Shown: positions 24,022-29,576 of the stretch, piece after piece
Position numbering within the stretch: position 1 is the stretch's first letter
Layout of the letters: every line of letters starts with the position of its first letter
From: a virus
IMG/VR virus record: IMGVR_UViG_3300022074_000214
Span: 1-31,949 of that record
Strand: one strand, 5' to 3'
Length of the DNA stretch: 31,949 bases
Notes under the pieces: generated by a model
Databases searched by the model: none
The model's input: only the letters and a program-made list of their open reading frames with translations
Told to the model about the DNA's origin: nothing
Translations under genes and position numbers: made by a program

Positions 24022-24411
24022 TTAGAAGGGGATAGTGTCATCCAGACTTTGGCTGACAGCTGGGCTAGGTGCAGCTGCTTGCGGTGAGCCACCCTGCTTT
24101 GCTTCGCGCTTGAGTGACAGATACTTTGTACCCTTCTCTGATTCTGATCTCCATGCTGCTAGGCGCATATCGCCATCCATTGGGCCAGAGTATGCTGGCT
24201 GCTTGTTGGCGTCTGTTGCATCTTCATTCATGTACAGTACACCCACACGCTGATACACAACAAAGACATCGCGTCCCTGTTTGTCTGTGTCTGTGACAAG
24301 GGCAAGAGACTTCTTGCCTTCACCATCGAAGTCTAGACTGCCTGTTAATAGCAAGCGTTGTTGCTCCATTGGGGGGAATACAGCCCCCCGGTTTGTGTTA
24401 TCGTAATCCAC
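24022..24411 (-). CDS. SSB-like protein with acidic DDTIPF tail
   Basis: This 129-residue protein begins with GTG at 24411, giving M-D-Y-D-N-T-N-R-G-A-V-F, a conserved start for a DUF736-like/OB-type family (from memory). An 'L-A-A-W-R-S-E-S-E-K-G-T-K-Y-L-S-L-K' strand pair comes later. A Pro/Ala/Ser-rich linker leads to the end D-D-T-I-P-F, which copies the acidic Phe-ended tail of bacterial SSB used to recruit repair partners. It follows ERF with a TAGTG overlap. It probably binds ssDNA during recombination and replication; the fold call is tentative, the tail is clear. Confidence 0.75.
   Translation of the reverse strand: MDYDNTNRGAVFPPMEQQRLLLTGSLDFDGEGKKSLALVTDTDKQGRDVFVVYQRVGVLYMNEDATDANKQPAYSGPMDGDMRLAAWRSESEKGTKYLSLKREAKQGGSPQAAAPSPAVSQSLDDTIPF
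24371..24389 (-). other. G6/C6 hairpin inside early codons of the SSB-like gene
   Basis: GGGGGG (24371-24376) and CCCCCC (24384-24389) can form a 6-bp stem with a 7-base loop, at codons 8-14 of the 24411 gene and just before an internal ATG. Such a stem in the ribosome footprint may lower or couple translation from the GTG start. Effect inferred. Confidence 0.5.
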
Positions 24412-24884
24412 TAAAATGCCTCCTTGTTGGCTGTGGGTTTAACATGCACGACTGTGCTGCGAGAACCTTTTGATGCCTCGTTTGCATCATCATCTTCTGA
24501 TGGCAAGCCGAGTGCAGATTGTAGGCCGTACCGTTTGGCATATGTAATGCCGCTACCCATCTTCTGTGGGTCAGTTGGGTCTTTGGAACGGATAGGTGTG
24601 CGTGATACACGCTGCTCACCAGATGGCGCGTGTATCAGCACAGTGCGTACAAACGTCATACCAGTGTCACCATTGAACTCAAAGTCAATCTCTTGAGTGA
24701 AGCAGATACCAAACTGTGTGGCTTGTGTGGCTGCTTCAATCACTGCTTCTAATGAAGCATAGTTGTTTTTGAAGTGTGGGTTCTTCGAATCTTTGCTGGC
24801 TTTAATTGCCAGCTTTTGGAACTCAAGCAATGCTTGAGCCAGATTCTGTGGGGCTGCGGATGCAGCTTTAGGTTGTTGTGCCAT
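24411..24884 (-). CDS. erf: ERF-family single-strand annealing protein
   Basis: This 157-residue protein shows the ERF family pattern: 'N-P-H-F-K-N-N-Y-A-S-L-E-A-V-I-E-A', 'G-I-C-F-T-Q', 'H-A-P-S-G-E', 'D-P-Q-K-M-G-S-G-I-T-Y-A-K-R-Y-G-L' and the acidic 'E-D-D-D-A-N'. It anneals complementary ssDNA in phage recombination, working with the exonuclease upstream and the SSB-like protein downstream. ATG 24884 is preferred since GAGGT lies at proper distance; ATG 24890 is too close to it. It starts three bases after the exonuclease stop. Confidence 0.92.
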   Translation of the reverse strand: MAQQPKAASAAPQNLAQALLEFQKLAIKASKDSKNPHFKNNYASLEAVIEAATQATQFGICFTQEIDFEFNGDTGMTFVRTVLIHAPSGEQRVSRTPIRSKDPTDPQKMGSGITYAKRYGLQSALGLPSEDDDANEASKGSRSTVVHVKPTANKEAF

Positions 24885-24886
24885 GA

Positions 24887-25699
24887 TCATACCTCATTTG
24901 CTTCTGGCTTGATTGTAATGCGACAAGCACCGCGCTTGTCACGCTTGATAGTTAGTAGGTCACAGAACACTTCACGTTCATCATCCATGATTAGTGACTT
25001 TAATTCTTTCTTACATGTTTCATGCTCTTTGGCTTTGGCTACAGTCATTACATAGTCATGTGCCAGTGACATGAAGTGGTTGTCGTTGTTAGCATCTCTG
25101 GCTTTGAGGCCATCGATCTTGACCTTTGACCAGTCAATCTTCCATGTGTCTACATCATAACTAGGCTCGGTCTTGCTAGTGACTAACTGCCAGAACTCCT
25201 GACAACGCTTGACAACTACATCAAAGTAGTCTTGGTCAAACTCGATACGAGCATACTCAATCTCATTGCCAAAGATTACTGTAAGGTATGCGCTGTCAAT
25301 CTTAGACAGTGCCATGTACAGCTGCACCTGTGGCATGTATGTGTCCAGCATGTCGGATATCGATCTGTTGCTGCTGGTGTGCTTGGCTTCGATGATTGAT
25401 GTGAGGCCATCTTCCGAGACAGCAATGCCATCGACTGTACCTTTGAATGGTACACCATGTATCACTTCTCTGAACTCATGCTGCGTCATAACCTCTGACC
25501 CATCAACACCACCATGTCCTGTATCCTGACAGAACCATGCAATGTTGAACGCCTCAGTGTATGTACCCAGCCTGACCTTGAAGATGTGATCAAGCTCTAC
25601 AGGCTGCTGCTTGCCCATCTTGACCATCCACAATTCGTGCCAGTCTCCACGCATAATGCTGTAAAGATCTGAGCCTCCGATAAATCCTACTCTATTCAT
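24887..25699 (-). CDS. YqaJ-like recombination exonuclease (PD-(D/E)XK)
   Basis: This 270-residue protein starts with M-N-R-V-G-F-I-G-G-S-D-L and 'H-E-L-W-M-V-K-M-G', the classical start of YqaJ/lambda-exo nucleases. The catalytic set is 'G-T-V-D-G' with 'I-I-E-A-K-H-T' (the D and ExK), followed by 'Y-M-P-Q-V-Q-L-Y-M-A' (Q motif). It resects dsDNA ends to give ssDNA for ERF. GGAGGTACT precedes the ATG. Just upstream lies a region with two inverted repeats and an operator-like site, so this gene heads its own operon. Confidence 0.9.
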   Translation of the reverse strand: MNRVGFIGGSDLYSIMRGDWHELWMVKMGKQQPVELDHIFKVRLGTYTEAFNIAWFCQDTGHGGVDGSEVMTQHEFREVIHGVPFKGTVDGIAVSEDGLTSIIEAKHTSSNRSISDMLDTYMPQVQLYMALSKIDSAYLTVIFGNEIEYARIEFDQDYFDVVVKRCQEFWQLVTSKTEPSYDVDTWKIDWSKVKIDGLKARDANNDNHFMSLAHDYVMTVAKAKEHETCKKELKSLIMDDEREVFCDLLTIKRDKRGACRITIKPEANEV

Positions 25700-25717
25700 A
25701 GTACCTCCTATGTCTAT

Positions 25718-25763
25718 GGTGGTGTGACTTCGCGGTGAATATTTTGGATGTAGTCACACCACC
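25718..25763 (-). promoter_or_regulatory. 12-bp inverted repeat in the exonuclease leader
   Basis: GGTGGTGTGACT (25718-25729) and AGTCACACCACC (25752-25763) are perfect complements separated by 22 bases. On the minus strand this forms a hairpin about 20 bases before the exonuclease ATG. It could be a repressor site or an RNA stem controlling translation. Confidence 0.75.
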
Positions 25764-25817
25764 TATCGACCAGACAAGCCGTCACAAGTTACACCCAAAA
25801 TATGCTGCATTGTTGCA
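25739..25817 (-). promoter_or_regulatory. Operator and promoter-like region of the recombination operon
   Basis: A second inverted repeat pairs 25739-25752 with 25790-25803 (13 of 14 bases). Next to it, on the minus strand, TGCAACAATGCA (25806-25817) is followed by CATATT (25799-25804), in the same arrangement as the TATAAT promoter at 29577. No good -35 is visible, so the promoter may need activation or be weak. Confidence 0.5.
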
Positions 25818-25841
25818 CACAAATTTATGTATTGCAAACAG

Positions 25842-26141
25842 TTATCGAAACCTTGAATGTGCTACGATCTTTTTGATTAGGCCATCCACATCGATGGGCT
25901 GGCCTAATCTTTCTTTTCTAGTGACGAAGTATTGCAATGATGCGATGGCTGGCTTGCTTCGATCATGACGCCAATGAGATAATTTCGTGGCATCGGCAAT
26001 GAAACTATCCACAGTATAACCCAGAGCAAGCAGCTTAGAAGCAAGATGTTCCTGACGCATGTCATAACGAAATCCTTTGCCCCAAATACTATTCACTAGC
26101 TCTTGATACTTTAAGCATAGTTCACGTTCATTATTGTCCAT
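25842..26141 (-). CDS. Hypothetical protein
   Basis: This 99-residue soluble, basic, helical protein contains M-D-N-N-E-R-E-L-C-L-K at the start and 'W-R-H-D-R-S-K-P-A-I-A-S-L-Q-Y-F-V' in the centre. That stretch somewhat resembles C-terminal parts of replication accessory proteins, but no family is claimed. It overlaps the wHTH gene by 11 bases and ends before the operator region of the exonuclease operon, so it shares the 26500 promoter. It has a weak ribosome site, so coupled translation is likely. Confidence 0.7.
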   Translation of the reverse strand: MDNNERELCLKYQELVNSIWGKGFRYDMRQEHLASKLLALGYTVDSFIADATKLSHWRHDRSKPAIASLQYFVTRKERLGQPIDVDGLIKKIVAHSRFR

Positions 26142-26448
26142 TGTAGTTTATCTTTGACCACATCACCAGCTGCTGTCTGCCAGACTTGCCTTTGCGTTTT
26201 GTTCCATCAACAATTACAAGCCCCTTTTCTTTCAGCTGTTTGTATCTTGCTGTTACTGTGCTGTACCTAATGTGTGGCATGTGGTCTAAAACATCATCAG
26301 ATATGCAACCATTTGGAAACATATTGATTGCTTGCAACACTTTCTTTTCCATTCGTGTAACGTCAAGCTGCTCGGCAGCTGCGTGACTTGTAGATGGATC
26401 GTCATTGCGCACTAATTTGTATGCTGGTGTTTCAAATAGATTATTCAT
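26131..26448 (-). CDS. Winged-helix DNA-binding protein
   Basis: This 105-residue protein starts M-N-N-L-F-E-T-P-A-Y-K-L, with TAAGGAGG five to eight bases upstream of ATG 26448. That decides against the longer frame from 26604. The start includes 'N-D-D-P-S-T-S-H-A-A-A-E'. The core (about 35-85) has 'I-S-D-D-V-L-D-H-M', 'S-T-V-T-A-R-Y-K-Q-L-K-E-K-G-L-V' and a basic wing 'K-R-K-G-K-S-G-R-Q-Q'. It is probably a regulator or a replication-linked DNA binder. A strong promoter with two palindromes lies directly upstream. Confidence 0.8.
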   Translation of the reverse strand: MNNLFETPAYKLVRNDDPSTSHAAAEQLDVTRMEKKVLQAINMFPNGCISDDVLDHMPHIRYSTVTARYKQLKEKGLVIVDGTKRKGKSGRQQLVMWSKINYNGQ

Positions 26449-26466
26449 GCAAACCTCCTTACTTGT

Positions 26467-26508
26467 TGCATATATGCAGTATACATATCCTGTTGACAAA
26501 TTCAACAG
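26467..26508 (-). promoter_or_regulatory. Promoter with two palindromic operators
   Basis: On the minus strand, -35 TTGAAT (26500-26505) and -10 TATACT (26478-26483) are 16 bases apart, near consensus. CTGTTGA-N5-TCAACAG (26490-26508) is a perfect 7+7 palindrome covering the -35, and TGCATATATGCA (26467-26478) is a perfect 12-base palindrome just after the -10. Two repressors, or one repressor and one more factor, could act here. Confidence 0.75.
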
Positions 26509-26581
26509 CTTCTGTCCATCATGATTCCGAGGCAATGTGTGTGGCCTCGTCATCATGAAGTACCTCAGTTGGCTGGATCGT

Positions 26582-26917
26582 TTACCTCCCTGCGATCCAG
26601 CCAATTATTTTTGCAGCTAATGGATTGCTGGCTTCGATACATATAAAGTTAGGGCCAGACTTTTGCTTCAGCAAATATATATCTGCTGGCTGTTCATTGT
26701 GCGTTGTGGTTAGGAAACTAAACCCACGCCCTTTTGCTTGATACTTAGATTCAGCAATTAAAACTCCGGCAGGGGTTTCGATCTGGATGTCTCCGGCAAA
26801 CTTGCCACCCAGCTGTCCCGAGAGAGGCTGCCTTTCCGCTTTGGCCCCGCGAGTTTCGAGCCACTTGACCCACCATCTTTCGTGGTAGCTTCCTTTACTG
26901 CGCTGAGATGTTCCCAT
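26582..26917 (-). CDS. Holliday junction resolvase-like nuclease (PD-(D/E)XK)
   Basis: This 111-residue protein starts M-G-T-S-Q-R-S-K-G-S with GGAGA about 10 bases before. The motifs 'E-R-W-W-V-K-W-L-E-T-R-G', 'E-R-Q-P-L-S-G-Q-L-G-G-K-F-A-G-D-I-Q' and 'V-L-I-A-E-S-K-Y-Q' give the E, D and ExK residues in the order seen in Hjc-type resolvases and related small nucleases. It may resolve branched DNA before packaging, fitting with the exonuclease-ERF cassette. The first 160 bases overlap the upstream zinc-ribbon-like gene in another frame. Confidence 0.72.
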   Translation of the reverse strand: MGTSQRSKGSYHERWWVKWLETRGAKAERQPLSGQLGGKFAGDIQIETPAGVLIAESKYQAKGRGFSFLTTTHNEQPADIYLLKQKSGPNFICIEASNPLAAKIIGWIAGR

Positions 26918-27060
26918 CCATGCTTCTCCATACAATCAAGACACCAAGTATTGTTGTTGCCAGTAATAACAAACCAATTGGTTGTGATATTGCAGTGACC
27001 ACAAGTTGCTGCGTATCCAATTCTATTTCTTTTTGATTTCGATCTTTGCTTCGAGGGCAT
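26758..27060 (-). CDS. Zinc-ribbon-like small protein
   Basis: This 100-residue protein starts M-P-S-K-Q-R-S-K-S-K-R-N-R, has C-G-H-C (about 20-23) and C-L-D-C (about 40-43) separated by 16 residues, which suits a single zinc ribbon, and then 'H-G-W-E-H-L'. The last half is low-complexity basic sequence that lies antiparallel in coding sense to nothing but overlaps the nuclease gene in another frame, so its length may be partly accidental. A -1 shift would join the two frames, but no slippery heptamer is evident. Confidence 0.5.
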   Translation of the reverse strand: MPSKQRSKSKRNRIGYAATCGHCNITTNWFVITGNNNTWCLDCMEKHGWEHLSAVKEATTKDGGSSGSKLAGPKRKGSLSRDSWVASLPETSRSKPLPEF

Positions 27061-27268
27061 CTAACCAACATATAAGTAAGAAGTTTGAGGGAACACGCTT
27101 GTATTGTTCCCACTTGTGTACGAGTGATGAGGCGCAGCCGATGCGATCAGCTAGCTCTTCTTGTGACCAGCCACGATCATTGCGCAATGAGACTAATCCG
27201 CAGACTACTGAGTGCCAGCTGTTACTAATCTCTTTGGGTTTGCTGTAATGCGTAAACTCTGATCGCAT
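27023..27268 (-). CDS. HTH (XRE-type) regulator
   Basis: This 81-residue protein has a clear HTH of the Cro/CI class in residues 25-60: 'L-R-N-D-R-G-W-S-Q-E-E-L-A-D-R-I-G-C-A-S-S-L-V-H-K-W-E'. It lies in a block of small regulators and overlaps the 27422 gene by 44 bases. AAGG lies 8 bases before the ATG. It could be a Cro-like partner of the neighbouring small DNA-binding protein. No dimerisation or cleavage domain is present. Confidence 0.82.
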   Translation of the reverse strand: MRSEFTHYSKPKEISNSWHSVVCGLVSLRNDRGWSQEELADRIGCASSLVHKWEQYKRVPSNFLLICWLDALEAKIEIKKK

Positions 27269-27422
27269 TCATAACCTTCTTGGCTGTTGACAAACGTAAA
27301 TCGCCACCAGCTAACGTCCTATAGTAAGTGCTAGTAGGTACGTTAGCCAGTCGAAACGCTTTGAGAATTGATAGGTTGCAGTCAGATGCAGCTGCAATAA
27401 GTTGATCCATATATGTTTTCAT
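27225..27422 (-). CDS. Small repressor-like HTH protein, perhaps leaderless
   Basis: This 65-residue protein contains 'I-L-K-A-F-R-L-A-N-V-P-T-S-T-Y-Y-R-T-L' and 'L-R-L-S-T-A-K-K-V-M-N-A-I', the spacing of a lambda-repressor-type HTH followed by a helix. The first base of the ATG (27422) lies seven bases beyond a -10-like TAACGT, with no ribosome site, so the transcript might start at or beside the start codon. It is the best candidate for the regulator of the TGCAT-type sites. Family not proven. Confidence 0.68.
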   Translation of the reverse strand: MKTYMDQLIAAASDCNLSILKAFRLANVPTSTYYRTLAGGDLRLSTAKKVMNAIRVYALQQTQRD

Positions 27423-27428
27423 GCATGG

Positions 27429-27458
27429 ACGTTACTGCATGTTTGCTACATCTGACAA
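27429..27458 (-). promoter_or_regulatory. Promoter-like region of the small repressor
   Basis: On the minus strand, TTGTCA (27453-27458) and TAACGT (27429-27434) are 18 bases apart. Between them lies AGCAAACATGCA (27436-27447), a relative of the TGCATTTATGCA site at 29584. The -10 is poor, so the promoter may be weak or self-regulated. Confidence 0.45.
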
Positions 27459-27465
27459 GAGGTAT

Positions 27466-27747
27466 TTATTCTTCTTTGTTTAAGTGAAACAAATTAGTCA
27501 CTGCTGCTGCGCCATCTATTAGCTTGTGCATCTGGTCTACTGTCACTGTATTAGCACCATAGTGTTGCAGGTCTTCACCTATATCGTTTGATGCTTTGAC
27601 TAATTCATCCACAGCCTCAAGCATTGATGGGTATTTGTTTTCGATTGAGAATAAAAGTGCTGACCTAACAGCCGCTTCTTTTTCTCTTTCTTTTTCATAG
27701 TATTCTATACGTTCTTCATGCGTCATTTCATGTAGTTCTTTTGCCAT
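27466..27747 (-). CDS. Hypothetical helical protein
   Basis: This 93-residue protein is Glu/Lys-rich at its start (M-A-K-E-L-H-E-M-T-H-E-E-R) and mainly helical, with 'L-L-F-S-I-E-N-K-Y-P-S-M-L' and 'M-H-K-L-I-D-G-A-A-A-V'. The ATG at 27747 overlaps the DnaA-like gene stop (TAATG), and GGACGG lies upstream. An earlier in-frame ATG at 27810 lies inside that gene and is rejected. No known domain. It may be translationally coupled to the DnaA-like protein. Confidence 0.7.
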   Translation of the reverse strand: MAKELHEMTHEERIEYYEKEREKEAAVRSALLFSIENKYPSMLEAVDELVKASNDIGEDLQHYGANTVTVDQMHKLIDGAAAVTNLFHLNKEE

Positions 27748-28067
27748 TACTTTACCGTCCCTTCTGGCAGTCCTAAGTATGTTACTGTTTTGTGCAGCTG
27801 ATTGCTCCATTGTGAATCAAGAAACCTATGCTTGGTTTTTTTATAGCCATGCATAACAGTTGAGTGATCCTTGTTGATGAACCTACCAATCTCACTGTAA
27901 CTCTTGTCGCAACACTTAGTCGCTATCCAATAGTAGATAAATCTAGCGTCTACTATTCTCCGCTCCCGGCGGTTAGACATAAGCTCGTGTGTTTCTACAT
28001 CATTCATGTAGCAAACAGCATCAACCACTTGCCGCAGCCGGGGAAACTTTGGTTTAGATTGATCCAT
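27747..28067 (-). CDS. DnaA domain IV-like DNA-binding protein
   Basis: This 106-residue protein has a core 'R-E-R-R-I-V-D-A-R-F-I-Y-Y-W-I' then 'S-Y-S-E-I-G-R-F-I-N-K-D-H-S-T-V-M-H-G-Y-K-K', matching the C-terminal DNA-binding domain of DnaA (the DHSTV signature), with no AAA+ ATPase part. ATG 28067 is chosen because GAGGTG lies 6 bases upstream and it forms a TGATG overlap. Such stand-alone domains might mark an origin, compete with host DnaA, or act as repressors. No perfect DnaA box was found in the window. Confidence 0.9.
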   Translation of the reverse strand: MDQSKPKFPRLRQVVDAVCYMNDVETHELMSNRRERRIVDARFIYYWIATKCCDKSYSEIGRFINKDHSTVMHGYKKTKHRFLDSQWSNQLHKTVTYLGLPEGTVK

Positions 28068-28285
28068 CACACACCTCGCAGTATCACTGCCCATGCTTCA
28101 TGTATCTTGGCACCATCATTATCTTTATGTCGTGCATACTGTGAAACGATTGGCCCAATGGTTGCGCATGCCTCTGCCCAAGTCATCATCTGTTGAGTTG
28201 GTGCAGTGCGGCTGTCGAACTCAAACACATTCACACCATTGGCTGAGTATGTGTGGTCGAATACATCATCGAATCGTGGTGTCAT
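28067..28285 (-). CDS. Small hypothetical protein
   Basis: This 72-residue protein starts M-T-P-R-F-D-D-V-F-D-H-T-Y with GGAGGG about 8 bases upstream, so 28285 is preferred to ATG 28297. The second half is helical ('W-A-E-A-C-A-T-I-G-P-I-V-S-Q-Y'). It overlaps both neighbours by a few bases. No family recognised; its place in the early block next to the DnaA-like gene suggests a replication or takeover role, not shown by sequence. Confidence 0.7.
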   Translation of the reverse strand: MTPRFDDVFDHTYSANGVNVFEFDSRTAPTQQMMTWAEACATIGPIVSQYARHKDNDGAKIHEAWAVILRGV

Positions 28286-28500
28286 GATACCCTCCATACA
28301 CGATAGCCGCCATCTCTTTGTGCGCGTATTGCACCTTTGCCAAGCGCATGCCTTCTTGCAATAGAGTTGCTAAGTGCGACAGCATCTTTTAATGTGTCAA
28401 CGAATACTGAATCGCCCTCTTGCATTGCTTCTATAGTTTCAGAAAATTTTCCGCAACGACCCCTTTTCTCTTGGAGTGGAATATTCTTTTCGATCTTCAT
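28282..28500 (-). CDS. Small conserved phage protein
   Basis: This 72-residue protein starts M-K-I-E-K-N-I-P-L-Q-E-K-R-G-R and contains 'M-Q-E-G-D-S-V-F-V-D-T' and the end 'G-G-Y-R-V-W-R-V'. This pattern (ExGDSxFV ... YRVWR) is frequent in small proteins of early phage operons as I recall them, with unknown function. GGAGGT and a TAATG overlap support ATG 28500. The size and beta-alpha pattern suggest a compact DNA mimic or binding protein, but that is speculation. Confidence 0.75.
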   Translation of the reverse strand: MKIEKNIPLQEKRGRCGKFSETIEAMQEGDSVFVDTLKDAVALSNSIARRHALGKGAIRAQRDGGYRVWRVS

Positions 28501-28736
28501 TACGCTACCTCCTTGCCATCAATCATAGCCTGATGATCTTCATGTGGTGTGACGTGCTTATCTTCCCATGCTGTAACAGCACGGTCGAGGAACATTTCAC
28601 GCTTGAAGTTTGGATTGGTTTGGTCGAGATGGTCAGCCATCCGATCGATGTCGGATGGATGTCCCATCAGTGGGCCAAAGAAATCAGCAACGAACTCGAA
28701 GTGCTGCCGTGTGAATCGTGGATATTTGTCAGCCAT
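28500..28736 (-). CDS. Small conserved phage protein
   Basis: This 78-residue protein starts M-A-D-K-Y-P-R-F-T-R-Q-H-F-E-F-V-A with AAGGAGG upstream, deciding for ATG 28736 rather than the much longer frame from 28880. The centre has 'H-P-S-D-I-D-R-M-A-D-H-L' and 'N-P-N-F-K-R-E-M-F'. The 'YPRFT..HFEF.A' start recurs in small phage proteins of unknown function. It stops in a TAATG overlap with the next gene. Confidence 0.75.
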   Translation of the reverse strand: MADKYPRFTRQHFEFVADFFGPLMGHPSDIDRMADHLDQTNPNFKREMFLDRAVTAWEDKHVTPHEDHQAMIDGKEVA

Positions 28737-28746
28737 TAGTACCTCC

Positions 28747-28932
28747 TTATATGTAGTTTGGCTCATCGTCATAGACTTCACCGAAGTCTGACCATTCTTG
28801 TTCCCAGTCAGGTTGACGCTCGTCTTGAGCGTCAGCCTCTTTGTTGTAGCATTCGCACTCGCCGCTGCGCACCTCGGCATAGCCGCAGTTCATTTCGCAG
28901 TCAGCTTCAACGATTGGTGGTGGCGTCATCAT
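28747..28932 (-). CDS. Small Cys-rich acidic protein
   Basis: This 61-residue protein has four Cys in its first half (D-C-E-M-N-C-G and G-E-C-E-C), which could hold a metal, then an acidic, Trp-containing end (Q-E-W-S-D-F-G-E-V-Y-D-D-E). GGAGAGGT precedes two adjacent ATG codons (28932 and 28929). The acidic tail gives it a strong net negative charge, so a DNA-mimic or zinc-binding role is possible. No family recognised. It overlaps the stop of the 29093 gene. Confidence 0.6.
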   Translation of the reverse strand: MMTPPPIVEADCEMNCGYAEVRSGECECYNKEADAQDERQPDWEQEWSDFGEVYDDEPNYI

Positions 28933-29093
28933 ACCTCTCCTATGTCATAGATATCTATGTCATGCAGTTCTACATTACGATCTTCGATACCAACATTCGC
29001 TATTGCAATATCTCTAGCTTCTTCTTCTGTGTCAGCTTTAACTTGCATTCGTGTGCTTGATGTTAGTGTAAGTATTACATCGAATTGTTTCAT
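28929..29093 (-). CDS. DpnD/PcfM-like small protein
   Basis: This 54-residue gene starts M-K-Q-F-D-V-I-L-T-L-T. It has a short strand-helix-strand plan with 'V-K-A-D-T-E-E-E-A-R-D-I-A' in the middle, a common 'VxAxxxEEA' pattern of the DpnD/PcfM-like group, and an acidic end with D-I-D-I-Y-D. The ATG overlaps the stop of the 29554 gene (ATGA), and its own stop overlaps the next start. Function unknown. Confidence 0.68.
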   Translation of the reverse strand: MKQFDVILTLTSSTRMQVKADTEEEARDIAIANVGIEDRNVELHDIDIYDIGEV

Positions 29094-29554
29094 GCCAATG
29101 CCTCATGATGTTTCCATACGAATGGGCGATAGTCTTCCATATACCCATCAGGTGATGGTATGTCGGCTGCCTTAGAGAATGCAGTCATAATCTGTACATT
29201 GAATCGACTGCCAATGATGCGTATGTCATTGCGAACAGTTTCGATGTCAGTCTTGACATCAACTGTGTCACCATCTGGATTGCCGCCAAGCAGCAGCCCA
29301 CGCCCAGCCAGTGGTAGTGGGTAGTTCTTATGCATCCAGAAGTATTGATCATCGACAGAGTACAGGCCTTCATCATCGATATATACATGATCATCAATGA
29401 AGTCGTAGTCATCGACATGATAGAGACGGACGACATCAAACGCACTGCAATGATCGCCAATGGTGGGTGAGATGTCCTTCCAGCTGCCGCTAAAATCTAT
29501 TTCAGTAACAGCTGATTGACCTGTGACGGTCGGGTCTATTAGATATGCTTTCAT
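29090..29554 (-). CDS. DUF3846-like acidic phage protein
   Basis: This 154-residue protein starts M-K-A-Y-L-I-D-P-T-V and contains a very acidic Tyr/Asp-rich stretch (about 42-70), then 'P-L-P-L-A-G-R-G-L-L-L-G-G' and 'D-G-D-T-V-D'. The 'LAGRGLLLG' part resembles the DUF3846 type of early phage protein (from memory). The high acidity could suit a DNA-mimic or inhibitor, but this is an inference. GGAGG precedes the ATG. It is the first gene after the TATAAT promoter at 29577. Confidence 0.72.
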   Translation of the reverse strand: MKAYLIDPTVTGQSAVTEIDFSGSWKDISPTIGDHCSAFDVVRLYHVDDYDFIDDHVYIDDEGLYSVDDQYFWMHKNYPLPLAGRGLLLGGNPDGDTVDVKTDIETVRNDIRIIGSRFNVQIMTAFSKAADIPSPDGYMEDYRPFVWKHHEALA

Positions 29555-29576
29555 TTATAGTACCTCCTTGTGAACT

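Noticed and set aside
26758-26935. Programmed -1 frameshift between zinc-ribbon and nuclease frames
   Set aside because: Frame relation is right for -1, but no X-XXY-YYZ slippery heptamer was found in the overlap.
26895-27113. 72-residue minus-strand frame with a hydrophobic helix
   Set aside because: Overlaps the zinc-ribbon-like and XRE-type genes in a third frame and has no ribosome site.
26005-27613. Possible DnaA boxes (CTATCCACA at 26005, TCATCCACA at 27605)
   Set aside because: Each has one mismatch in the first bases, both lie inside genes and do not cluster, so no origin is claimed.
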